From Flavobacteriales bacterium (GTDB lineage: Bacteria; Bacteroidota; Bacteroidia; Flavobacteriales; UA16), in contig JAURKF010000048.1 of NCBI GenBank assembly GCA_030831885.1, positions 1 to 8,726 on the forward strand: a stretch of 8,726 bases of DNA, in the 5' to 3' direction. Made by a program: the position numbers and the translations under genes. Each line of letters opens with the position of its first letter. Positions within the stretch are counted from its first letter, which is position 1. The notes below the pieces were generated by a model. It did no database searches. It was not told where the DNA came from and saw nothing but the letters and a program-made list of their open reading frames with translations. Positions 1 through 6,200 of this stretch are shown here, one piece after another.

Positions 1-159
1 CTCCGAATTGTCTTCGGATTCGCACAGCCAAACGTCAGAAATAGAATTGTCGAGCACCGAATAAACTGCACCTTCAAAATGCTCTCCTGCATTGCCAAAA
101 GCAACCACTTCCTTGGCTGCAACCAAAAAGGCTATGAGAATGCAAAAGAAACGCAACAT
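1..159 (-). CDS. N-terminal part of an unrecognised secreted protein (runs off the left edge)
   Basis: An open frame starting with ATG at 159 continues without a stop to the left edge, giving 53 codons. It begins MLRFFCILIAFLVAAKEVVA, which is a signal peptide: one basic residue, a hydrophobic stretch to about residue 14, and a plausible signal peptidase I site after the VVA at residues 18-20. The mature part seen (GNAGEHFEGAVYSVLDNSIS and onwards) is acidic and shows no family motif I recognise, so only export to the periplasm or beyond can be inferred. It lies 87 bp downstream of fah on the same strand, with a promoter-like element of its own in the gap, so it may be transcribed separately. 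The reading frame is supported by the signal peptide and the absence of stops. Function is unknown because most of the gene is outside the window. Confidence 0.6.
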   Translation of the reverse strand, partial: MLRFFCILIAFLVAAKEVVAFGNAGEHFEGAVYSVLDNSISDVWLCESEDNSE

Positions 160-179
160 GGGATTCACTAATGGAGAAG

Positions 180-212
180 CAAATATGCCTTCATGCTTTT
201 TGCGCCATTCAA
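180..212 (-). promoter_or_regulatory. Candidate Bacteroidota-type promoter for the left-edge secreted protein
   Basis: Read on the minus strand, CATATTTG (187 to 180) differs by one base from the Bacteroidota -7 consensus TAnnTTTG. A TTG (212 to 210) lies 22 bp upstream as a possible -33 element. The expected start of transcription falls some 15 bp before the ATG at 159. The fah promoter candidate has the same 22-bp spacing. The match is imperfect, so this is a candidate only. Confidence 0.3.
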
Positions 213-246
213 GTTTGACGTATCATTAACAATTTTAGCAATTGCA

Positions 247-1527
247 TCAGGTCAATGCAGTAAGGACTTGTCCCGCACAATTGCCAAAACCAATGCGCAC
301 ACCTGCTTTCTCCGCATAGCCTCGCATCACTACGGTATCGCCATCTTGAATGAAGGTGCGCTGAGAACCATCTTTCATCGCAACAGGCTTCGTTCCTTTC
401 CAAGCGATTTCCAACATACTACCAAATGATCCTTCATGGGGCCCACTTATCGTGCCGCTTGCCATCATGTCGCCACAGCGAATGTTGCAACCATTAATGG
501 TGTGGTGGGCAAGCTGTTGTGTCATGTTCCAATACATGTGCTTGTAGTTGCTATTGGACACAATAGTTTCTTGACCGCTTTCAGGAAGAATTGCTACCTC
601 AAGTTGTATATCGATGTTCTTATTTCCATTGTATTCCAAATAAGGTAATACCTTGGGATCTTGCACCGGTCCTGCAACACGGAATGGTTCGAGTGCATCG
701 AGTGTTACTACCCATGGTGAAACGGTTGATGCAAAATTCTTGGCTAGAAATGGTCCAAGTGGAACGTATTCCCAACGCTGAATATCCCGTGCGCTCCAGT
801 CGTTGAAGAGCAACATTCCGAAAATATAGTCGTCTGCTTCTGCAGTGCTGATGCGCTGCCCCAGTGGTTTGCCATCGAACGTTACAAAAGCCATTTCCAG
901 TTCAAAGTCGAGTTGTTTGGTGGGGCCAAACGTAGGAGGAGTTTCGTCGCTGGGGTTCACTTGTCCCATCGGTCGATGAATGGGAGTCCCACTAATTACA
1001 ATGCTCGAAGCTCTGCCGTGATAACCTACCGGTAGATGTTTCCAGTTGGGCAGTAGTGCTTTGGCAGGATCGCGAAACATTGTACCCACGTTACGAGCGT
1101 GATCTTCGCTGCTATAGAAGTCGGTGTAATCTCCCACGGCTATCGGCATAAGCATTTGCACTTCATCTTGCCGAAACAACACCTGGCGCACGTGGTGCTC
1201 TTTGTCGCGCAGATCAGGCATATCGCTGCGCAGCAGTTTTGATACGCGGTTACGCAAATCGCGCATGGCTTGCTTGCCATGGCGCATGCATCGGTTGAGT
1301 GTAGGACTCACCATGTCTTCAAGCGTGAATGGCAAATTCTCCAAATAGCCCATTACATGTAGCGCTTTCAAATCGATGAGTTGCTCACCTATTGCGCAGC
1401 ATACATGAGGAAACTGACTTTCTGTGCGGAAAATTCCAAAGGGTAAATTCTGTATTGGAAAATCTGAACCCTTCGGTACATGCACCCATGAACGCAGGGT
1501 GGGATCGTTTGCCTTTATTTCGGTCAT
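247..1527 (-). CDS. fahA: Fumarylacetoacetase (fumarylacetoacetate hydrolase)
   Basis: The product hydrolyses 4-fumarylacetoacetate to fumarate and acetoacetate, the last step of tyrosine and phenylalanine breakdown via homogentisate. It is a cytosolic, divalent-metal-dependent enzyme. At 426 residues it has the usual full length: an N-terminal domain to about residue 125 and the catalytic FAH fold after it. Residues matching those described for mammalian FAH are visible: D136 and the general base H143 in TDFYSSEDHARNVGTMFR, R152, Y169 in PVGYHGRASS, and E209 and E211 in DFELEMAF. D243, R247 and Q250 follow in NDWSARDIQ, then K263 in GPFLAKNF, and T359 in ASGTISGPHEGSFGSMLE. The start at 1527 gives the expected N-terminus (MTEIKANDPTLRSWV) and lies just after a good promoter. 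It is divergent from the membrane-protein pair. No other tyrosine-degradation gene (hppD, hmgA) is in the window, so it may be transcribed alone or only with the gene downstream. Identification is firm. Confidence 0.97.
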   Translation of the reverse strand: MTEIKANDPTLRSWVHVPKGSDFPIQNLPFGIFRTESQFPHVCCAIGEQLIDLKALHVMGYLENLPFTLEDMVSPTLNRCMRHGKQAMRDLRNRVSKLLRSDMPDLRDKEHHVRQVLFRQDEVQMLMPIAVGDYTDFYSSEDHARNVGTMFRDPAKALLPNWKHLPVGYHGRASSIVISGTPIHRPMGQVNPSDETPPTFGPTKQLDFELEMAFVTFDGKPLGQRISTAEADDYIFGMLLFNDWSARDIQRWEYVPLGPFLAKNFASTVSPWVVTLDALEPFRVAGPVQDPKVLPYLEYNGNKNIDIQLEVAILPESGQETIVSNSNYKHMYWNMTQQLAHHTINGCNIRCGDMMASGTISGPHEGSFGSMLEIAWKGTKPVAMKDGSQRTFIQDGDTVVMRGYAEKAGVRIGFGNCAGQVLTALT

Positions 1528-1544
1528 ATGCTCTGAGTTTGATA

Positions 1545-1578
1545 CAAACTTACTCCGAAGCGCGCAACCTTATGCAAG
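1545..1578 (-). promoter_or_regulatory. Bacteroidota-type promoter of fahA
   Basis: On the minus strand TAAGTTTG (1552 to 1545) is an exact match to the Bacteroidota -7 consensus TAnnTTTG. A TTG (1577 to 1575) lies 22 bp upstream as the -33 element, at the long end of the usual spacing. Transcription would start near 1540, leaving a leader of only about 13 nt before the fah ATG at 1527. No Shine-Dalgarno sequence is visible, which is normal for this phylum. No equally good promoter for the divergent plus-strand gene was found in the same region. Confidence 0.5.
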
Positions 1579-1594
1579 TAGAATTACCTTCGGA
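1554..1594. repeat. 7-bp inverted repeat in the fahA / membrane-pair divergent region
   Basis: TCCGAAG at 1554-1560 and CTTCGGA at 1588-1594 are perfect reverse complements separated by 27 bp. One arm abuts the fah -7 box and the other lies 8 bp before the ATG at 1603. The position would suit an operator controlling both directions, but two 7-mers can arise by chance, and no regulator gene is present to support it. Confidence 0.25.
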
Positions 1595-1602
1595 CCGTTG
1601 CT

Positions 1603-2151
1603 ATGAATCGGTCTGTCCTTGCTGTTATTGTTGGCTTCCTATTGCTAGGAGCACATTTTACGTTCTGCATGTGGAGCGCCTGCACCTTGTTGTCGGAGCC
1701 GCAAAAGAAAGTGCATCACTATACTTCTCCTCTTTTTGAGCAACCATGGGTAGTATCGGCATGTGATTTCCCAACAAGCACGTTGGAGTTGGAATTTCGA
1801 ACGTTGGAAGCTAATCAATGGGAAGGCTGGAAAGATGCAACAGCGTCATTTGCATATGATGCCACTTCGCCTGCTGAGCGATTGGAGCAGTTCATCAATG
1901 AAGAGATGCGCTGGCAAATCACTCATAATTTTTATAGTGAAAACAAACGTCCCGAGTTGAAGCGTATTTTAGAAAGTAGTGCTTATGCGAAGGCATTGCA
2001 TTATGTGCTGAGTATGAATTATCATGTAGAAAATTCGGTTCCTGATTCGGTGCAATTGCGTATGGCTATTCATTTTATCCCATCGCCCGATCAAGCCTAT
2101 TCTGAGCAGATTGCTTATTTGAATTTTCCCACATACGGTCCAGCCAGATGA
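1603..2151 (+). CDS. Single-anchor membrane protein, DUF5819-like, partner of the following HTTM-like gene
   Basis: This 182-residue protein has one N-terminal hydrophobic segment (about residues 5-29, LAVIVGFLLLGAHFTFCMWS). It is followed by a soluble domain that should face the periplasm. Residues 40-80 contain Y-x-x-P-L-F-x-Q-x-W, then FPTSTLELEFR and WEGWKDAT. This order resembles my recollection of DUF5819 proteins (P-x-F-x-Q-x-W, a proline-containing loop, a strand ending in R, then W-x-D-x-T). The typical LFAP step is replaced by VVSACDFP. The rest has a helix-like stretch (residues 90-135) and a strand-rich end. The ATG at 1603 is the only upstream ATG in frame after the stop at 1579-1581. 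Its stop overlaps the next start by 4 bp (ATGA), so the two are probably translated together. The DUF5819 assignment is an inference from pattern alone. The gene being real is well supported by length, membrane segment and coupling. Function is unknown. Confidence 0.7.
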   Translation: MNRSVLAVIVGFLLLGAHFTFCMWSACTLLSEPQKKVHHYTSPLFEQPWVVSACDFPTSTLELEFRTLEANQWEGWKDATASFAYDATSPAERLEQFINEEMRWQITHNFYSENKRPELKRILESSAYAKALHYVLSMNYHVENSVPDSVQLRMAIHFIPSPDQAYSEQIAYLNFPTYGPAR

Positions 2152-2981
2152 TCAAATTGACGGAATACTTTTATCAACTGTCGTCGCATCGCGCGTTGCG
2201 TTTTATGCCGCGAATTATTTTCGGAATGTTGATTATCGTTTGGATAACGTCATTTCCATATAGGCATTTGGTCTGGGGTAGTAGCAGTGTGCTGATGCGC
2301 TCGGCCATGCCCGACTCACTGCTGGAAAATTTTATGTTTCAGTTGTACTACCAGCCTCACTTGTTTCCATGGGTTTATTACACTCATGCAGTAATGGCTG
2401 TGCTCAGTTTATGGAATCATCGAGCTGCTTTTGCGGCTCGCTTTATTGCGTGGATTACGGGAGTAATGCTCTATCAAACTGCGCCCGGACTGCATGGAGC
2501 ATCCATATTCGTTTTACTGAATTTTGCATGTGTACTAATACCTGTCCATTATGACAATGAACGAGGCTGGCGGCAATGGCTGAACGCTGTCTCCTTCTTA
2601 GCATTACGAATTCAAACTTTTGTTGTTCTGACTACAGCGGTGCTTTTCATGTGCGGTTCACTTCAATGGATGGCTGGAAGCGCACTGTATTACTTGTTTC
2701 ATCAAACGGCGCTCGTTCGAGGGTTTGTGACCGAATTTGCGATTCAATCGAAGTCAATGCTTCAGATTGTAAACTTGACTTTGCTGGTGCTTGCAAGTAT
2801 TCTACCCTTAGCACTTATCTGGCGCAGGTCGCGCTATCTCGCGGCGCTTTCGATGTTGATTGCAGGAACAATATCCCTGCTGATATTCCAACATATAGGG
2901 ATAGGCCTTGCCATAAATGCTCTTGCTTTGCCTTGGATTGATGGCCGCTCGAGCTATGGCACTACATCAACTCCGCAATAA
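2148..2981 (+). CDS. Multi-pass inner-membrane protein, HTTM-like (SdpB / gamma-carboxylase membrane-domain type)
   Basis: This 277-residue protein has about seven hydrophobic segments: residues 21-37, 72-89, 93-111, 117-133, 147-170, 205-224 and 229-262 (the last may be two). The layout recalls the HTTM domain shared by vitamin K-dependent gamma-carboxylases and SdpB. There is an early R-I-I-F-G-x-L segment (22-28) followed by SFPYRHLVWG. Later come AARFIAWITGVMLYQTAP (96-113) and GASIFVLLNFACVLIPVH (117-134), the place where HTTM proteins typically carry a 'sw.l..sl..r.p.....g.d.ll....f..l.lP' pattern. It lacks the soluble C-terminal part of gamma-carboxylases and ends in a short hydrophilic tail. 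The start overlaps the stop of the upstream gene (ATGA). The last 20 bp overlap the 3' end of moxR on the other strand. The membrane character is certain. The HTTM relationship is inferred by eye, and no substrate can be named. Confidence 0.75.
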   Translation: MIKLTEYFYQLSSHRALRFMPRIIFGMLIIVWITSFPYRHLVWGSSSVLMRSAMPDSLLENFMFQLYYQPHLFPWVYYTHAVMAVLSLWNHRAAFAARFIAWITGVMLYQTAPGLHGASIFVLLNFACVLIPVHYDNERGWRQWLNAVSFLALRIQTFVVLTTAVLFMCGSLQWMAGSALYYLFHQTALVRGFVTEFAIQSKSMLQIVNLTLLVLASILPLALIWRRSRYLAALSMLIAGTISLLIFQHIGIGLAINALALPWIDGRSSYGTTSTPQ

Positions 2982-3933
2982 TTTTTTCTACGGTGTATCC
3001 CTCAGCTTCTGCTTTGTAGTTGCGCACAATGCGATGGCGAAGTATTGGCACTGCTACAGCGCGCACATCTTCTATATCAGGACTGTATTTGCCCTTCAAT
3101 GCAGCCACACATTTGGCACCAATAATTAAGAACTGGGAGGCTCGAGGACCTGCACCCCAACTTAGGAAATTATTGACCATCGTTGGAGCAAGTTCGTTTT
3201 CAGGTCGTGTTTTGGCAACAAGCTTTACAGCGTATTCAATCACGTTATCAGGCACAGGCATTTTGCGAATCAGCTGCTGATAGAAGACTATTTCCTGCCC
3301 TGAAACCACACTTGATATTTGAGGAACAATATTGGTAGTAGTAGATTTTACGATTTGAATTTCGTCGGCTAGGGTAGGGTAATCTACCCAGATATTCATC
3401 ATGAAACGGTCTAGCTGCGCTTCAGGCAGAGGATAAGTTCCCTCTTGTTCAATTGGGTTTTGAGTGGCAAGTACGAAGAAAGGAGAAGGTAAATCATACG
3501 TTTTACCGCCGGAAGTAACTCTTCTTTCTTGCATGGCTTCGAGCAATGCCGATTGTGTTTTGGGCGGAGTACGGTTTATTTCATCCGCCAGAATAATATT
3601 CGAGAATAGAGGCCCTTTTACGAATTTGAAGCTGCGCGATTCATCCAGAATTTCCGATCCAACAATATCTCCCGGCATAAGATCGGGTGTAAATTGTATT
3701 CGGTTGAATGAAAGACCAAGGGACTTTCCGATGGTGCTTACGAGCAGCGTTTTCGCAAGTCCGGGCACGCCTACGAGCAAGCAATGGCCGTTTCCGAAAA
3801 TAGAAATGAGCACATCGCGCACTACTTCATCTTGCCCAACTATAGCCTTGCGAATTTCTTTTTGAAGGTCGCTGTATCGACCTTTCAGTGAGTCGATGGC
3901 TTCCGCATCGGAAGAGAACTTAATTTCTGACAT
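2962..3933 (-). CDS. moxR: MoxR-family AAA+ ATPase
   Basis: This is a cytosolic AAA+ ATPase of the MoxR class, which generally works as a chaperone-like motor on membrane- or envelope-linked partners. The 323 residues are the full family length. Visible motifs are Walker A GVPGLAKT (55-62), Walker B IILADE (113-118) followed by INRTPPKTQSALLEAMQE, and sensor 1 LATQNP (N159). LPEAQLDRF carries the arginine R176, and a lid has the sensor-2 arginine in GPRASQ (R264). The start at 3933 gives the usual N-terminal helix and the IVGQDEVV box (31-38). It follows surA on the same strand after 69 bp, so it may be co-transcribed with the foldase genes or driven from a weak promoter in that gap. MoxR genes usually precede DUF58 and von Willebrand-A genes. 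Here the downstream neighbour is instead a convergent unrelated gene whose end overlaps by 20 bp. The client is therefore unknown. Family assignment is firm. Confidence 0.95.
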   Translation of the reverse strand: MSEIKFSSDAEAIDSLKGRYSDLQKEIRKAIVGQDEVVRDVLISIFGNGHCLLVGVPGLAKTLLVSTIGKSLGLSFNRIQFTPDLMPGDIVGSEILDESRSFKFVKGPLFSNIILADEINRTPPKTQSALLEAMQERRVTSGGKTYDLPSPFFVLATQNPIEQEGTYPLPEAQLDRFMMNIWVDYPTLADEIQIVKSTTTNIVPQISSVVSGQEIVFYQQLIRKMPVPDNVIEYAVKLVAKTRPENELAPTMVNNFLSWGAGPRASQFLIIGAKCVAALKGKYSPDIEDVRAVAVPILRHRIVRNYKAEAEGYTVEKIIAELM

Positions 3934-3961
3934 ACAAGAGATTTGTTAAATCGAAGTCGTG

Positions 3962-3990
3962 CGAAGGTAAAAATGAAACTGCCCAATCAA
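3962..3990 (-). promoter_or_regulatory. Weak candidate promoter between surA and moxR
   Basis: On the minus strand TACCTTCG (3969 to 3962) matches TAnnTTTG at all but one fixed position. A TTG (3990 to 3988) lies 18 bp upstream. It would start a moxR transcript near 3957, about 24 nt before the ATG at 3933. No terminator separates surA from moxR, so read-through is equally possible. Confidence 0.25.
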
Positions 3991-4002
3991 CGCAGCAAGT
4001 TG

Positions 4003-5346
4003 TTAAGGATTGTTTTTAGGCCAGGGAAATTGGGTGGGGCAACTTTTATATTCATCATCCACTTTTACAAACGTTGTGGCGATTCGCTTTTTTACCCATT
4101 TATCCGTTTCTGTTTGCTTAGATCTTGCCTCAGCAACCTGTTTGAAAATTTCATAATCGTCCTTCATGTTTGCGCTATGCGCGGCAATCCTATTGTCGAG
4201 GCGATATACAACATACGCCTGTTTGCCATCTTCTGCTGTAACCAAAACAGGGTCACTCATATCGCCTGGTTTCATACTCATGAAAACAAGATTCATTTCT
4301 GAAGTAAGTGAAGCTACATCGTGCCTCGTTCCTCCTGTTGAGGGATTGATAACTTTTCCTCCCTGGTTTTTGGTGTCTTCATTGGTGCTGTGTTTCATAG
4401 CAGCCTGAGCGAAGGAAAGGGTATCGTTAATGGAAGTAAGCACCCTATCCAGCGATTTGCGGGCTATTTCTAAATCCTCGGCTTTCACTTTAGGCGACAT
4501 GAGGATGTGGCACGACTCATAGAATTCGCCTCGTTTTTCGATGACCTTCACAAAGTGATATCCGTAAGTGCTTGAAAAAACAGGAGAATATGAACCTTCG
4601 GGAGTGTTGAATACAGCTGCTTCGTATTCGGGTACAAATGAGCCTTTGCGCTGCAACGGATAACAACCACCTTTGTATTTCGAACCGGGATCTTCGCTCC
4701 ACTTGGCAGCTTCCAGCGTCATGGATGATTTGCCGTTGGCCAGGTTCATTCGAATCGAATCCATCATGTGAATGATGCGTTGAACCTCGGACTCTCGCAC
4801 TTTCGGGGCAATTTCTATTTTAGAATACTCCACCTGTTCGCCGATAAGCGGTATGGAATCTTTCGGTACTGTTTGATAGTAACTCAGTACATCGGCAGGC
4901 GTTACTTTTACGTTTTTGGTGATGTTGTCCTGCATTTTCTGAACGAGCAGCTGATCCTTAATTAAGTCGAAGTATTCGTCCTTCAATTGCGATTGTGATT
5001 TTCCGTAGTACTTCTCGAACTCTTCTACACTACCAAACATTTGAATAAAGTATTCAATACGTCGCTCCACCTGCGACTGTACTTCTCCGTCGCTTACTTC
5101 AATACTGTCGAGTTTGGATTGGTTCAGTAGTAATTTTTGATAGAGTAAATTCTCGTAAATCGAACAACGCATTGCACCATCGTCGGATCCTTTGCCTTCG
5201 GTAGCTTCGAGCACAGATGCTTCCAAATCACTCTGTAGGATGATTTCGTTTCCTACAACACCGATGATCCGGTCTACAACTTTGCCCGGCTGGGCTAGCG
5301 CGGTCATGCAGCAAACGAAGGACAAAAGCAGGAAGAATAACTTCAT
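4003..5346 (-). CDS. surA: SurA-like periplasmic chaperone / peptidyl-prolyl isomerase
   Basis: This is a periplasmic foldase expected to bind unfolded outer-membrane proteins on their way to the BAM complex. The 447 residues start with a signal peptide (KLFFLLLSFVCCMTALAQ, cleavage after about residue 19). The SurA N-terminal chaperone domain follows (about 22-165): VVDRIIGVVGNEIILQSDL, then the helical part to ADVLSYYQ. Two parvulin-like domains come next, at about 173-272 and 275-386. The first keeps WSEDPGSKYKGG (216-227) and YGYHF (261-265) but has EYSKIEI where the usual A-H-I-L histidine strand sits. The second keeps CHILM (H280) and NQGG but ends in QAYVVYRL instead of G-Y-H-x-x. A C-terminal segment follows to about 430. 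The start overlaps the preceding lipoprotein stop (ATGA), indicating coupled translation. It is close to the length of E. coli SurA. The family is clear, but the isomerase activity of each domain is uncertain. Confidence 0.92.
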   Translation of the reverse strand: MKLFFLLLSFVCCMTALAQPGKVVDRIIGVVGNEIILQSDLEASVLEATEGKGSDDGAMRCSIYENLLYQKLLLNQSKLDSIEVSDGEVQSQVERRIEYFIQMFGSVEEFEKYYGKSQSQLKDEYFDLIKDQLLVQKMQDNITKNVKVTPADVLSYYQTVPKDSIPLIGEQVEYSKIEIAPKVRESEVQRIIHMMDSIRMNLANGKSSMTLEAAKWSEDPGSKYKGGCYPLQRKGSFVPEYEAAVFNTPEGSYSPVFSSTYGYHFVKVIEKRGEFYESCHILMSPKVKAEDLEIARKSLDRVLTSINDTLSFAQAAMKHSTNEDTKNQGGKVINPSTGGTRHDVASLTSEMNLVFMSMKPGDMSDPVLVTAEDGKQAYVVYRLDNRIAAHSANMKDDYEIFKQVAEARSKQTETDKWVKKRIATTFVKVDDEYKSCPTQFPWPKNNP

Positions 5347-6200
5347 TTTTTGGTTGAGTAAATTTTTATATCGCCTTCTTGTTCCGCCTTTGTATAAATA
5401 GCCTGTCGCATGTCTTCGAGCAATTTAAGCTTGCGTTTATTGATAATCATCGCGCGGATTTTATCACGCTCGAAATCGAGCGGAGATTTAGATCCGGCAA
5501 GCTGATAATCGGTAATGGAAATCAGATATAAATTGTTGTCTTTTTCAAATTCAATCAAGCTCTTTTTTTTCAGGAAGCCTGCCACGTCATAAACTTCAAG
5601 AGGTATTTGCTTGATGAAATCATCCCATTTCATCCACTCTTCTTCATTGTAATAATAACTGGCACTTAGATCGACGCAGAGTTTCTGCCATTTTACGAGG
5701 TCTTCCGGTTTGGTTGAACTAAATAATTTCTTGAGCGCCCCGGCTTGTTTGTTATCTGCTGCGAGAGCACAGAATTTAACCTTGAGGATATAGTCTTTCA
5801 ACTGGAAATTACTCTCATTGTCGCTGTAATACTGCTCGATTTCCTGATCCGGTACCAATGTGTCGAGTTTTTGACGGACCCATTCTTGTTCGAAAGCGTA
5901 TATAAGAAGTGAGCTTCGATAGTTTTCAATCATTTCTTCAAATGATAGAAGCTCATCGGGTAAACTTGATTCTGCTTTTGATATAATCAGTTGCTTCGTA
6001 ACCCAATCGTGAATGTAGTGATCAGCCAGTGCGGCACTATCCTCTTGCGTCGAATTATCGGGAACGATGTCCGAAACTTCCTTGCGCGTAAGCTTTTTGT
6101 CGCCTATTTCAGCAATCAATTCTGCCCTGTCGTCATTCCATTGGCACGAGCCAAGGACGAAGGTGGCGAAAAGGATTGTGATTATCTGAATTCTCATCAT
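5343..6200 (-). CDS. SurA/PpiD-related lipoprotein lacking parvulin catalytic motifs
   Basis: This 285-residue lipoprotein has a signal peptide ending in the lipobox LGSC with C19 as the lipidated cysteine. The residue after it is Q, then W, N, D, D, so an outer-membrane location is plausible. Residues 26-115 look like a SurA N-terminal chaperone segment (AELIAEIGDKKLTRKEVSDI, then helices). Residues 119-232 follow the parvulin layout: EIEQYYSDNESNFQL, a helix, then LYLISITDY where G-Y-H-x-x-x-V would be. The A-H-I-L histidine (KVKFCAL here), the G-G loop and the G-Y-H motif are all missing. The C-terminal SPLDFERDKIRAMIINKRK resembles the ends of PpiD-type proteins. It overlaps both neighbours by 4 bp. 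Two adjacent ATGs exist: the first (6200) overlaps the upstream stop by 4 bp, the second (6197) by one. It is most likely a chaperone or scaffold without isomerase activity. The domain reading below the lipobox is inference. Confidence 0.85.
   Translation of the reverse strand: MMRIQIITILFATFVLGSCQWNDDRAELIAEIGDKKLTRKEVSDIVPDNSTQEDSAALADHYIHDWVTKQLIISKAESSLPDELLSFEEMIENYRSSLLIYAFEQEWVRQKLDTLVPDQEIEQYYSDNESNFQLKDYILKVKFCALAADNKQAGALKKLFSSTKPEDLVKWQKLCVDLSASYYYNEEEWMKWDDFIKQIPLEVYDVAGFLKKKSLIEFEKDNNLYLISITDYQLAGSKSPLDFERDKIRAMIINKRKLKLLEDMRQAIYTKAEQEGDIKIYSTKK

Noticed and set aside
228..245. Hairpin after fahA (CAATT ... AATTG on the minus strand, and the palindrome GCAATTGC)
   Set aside because: The stem is only five A/T-rich pairs with no T-tract, and part of the palindrome is the ordinary sequence next to the stop codon; not a credible terminator.
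1392..1739. Plus-strand open frame spanning the fahA start and the first part of the small membrane protein
   Set aside because: It overlaps two better-supported genes in other frames; the 1603 frame has a signal anchor and a coupled partner.
2576..2941. Plus-strand 121-codon frame inside the HTTM-like gene
   Set aside because: It is a shadow frame with scattered cysteines and no hydrophobic or domain pattern; the enclosing frame is a clear membrane protein.
3464..3865. Plus-strand open frame of 133 codons inside moxR
   Set aside because: It is antisense to the conserved Walker A and B region of moxR and shows no protein motif or start context of its own.
3984..4003. Small hairpin CAAC-GCAGCAA-GTTG just after surA
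   Set aside because: A four-pair stem with no following T-tract is too weak for an intrinsic terminator.
3943..4302. Plus-strand open frame of 119 codons over the surA 3' end and the surA-moxR gap
   Set aside because: Most of it is antisense to the SurA-like coding sequence; the product has no recognisable domain, and nothing supports transcription in that direction.
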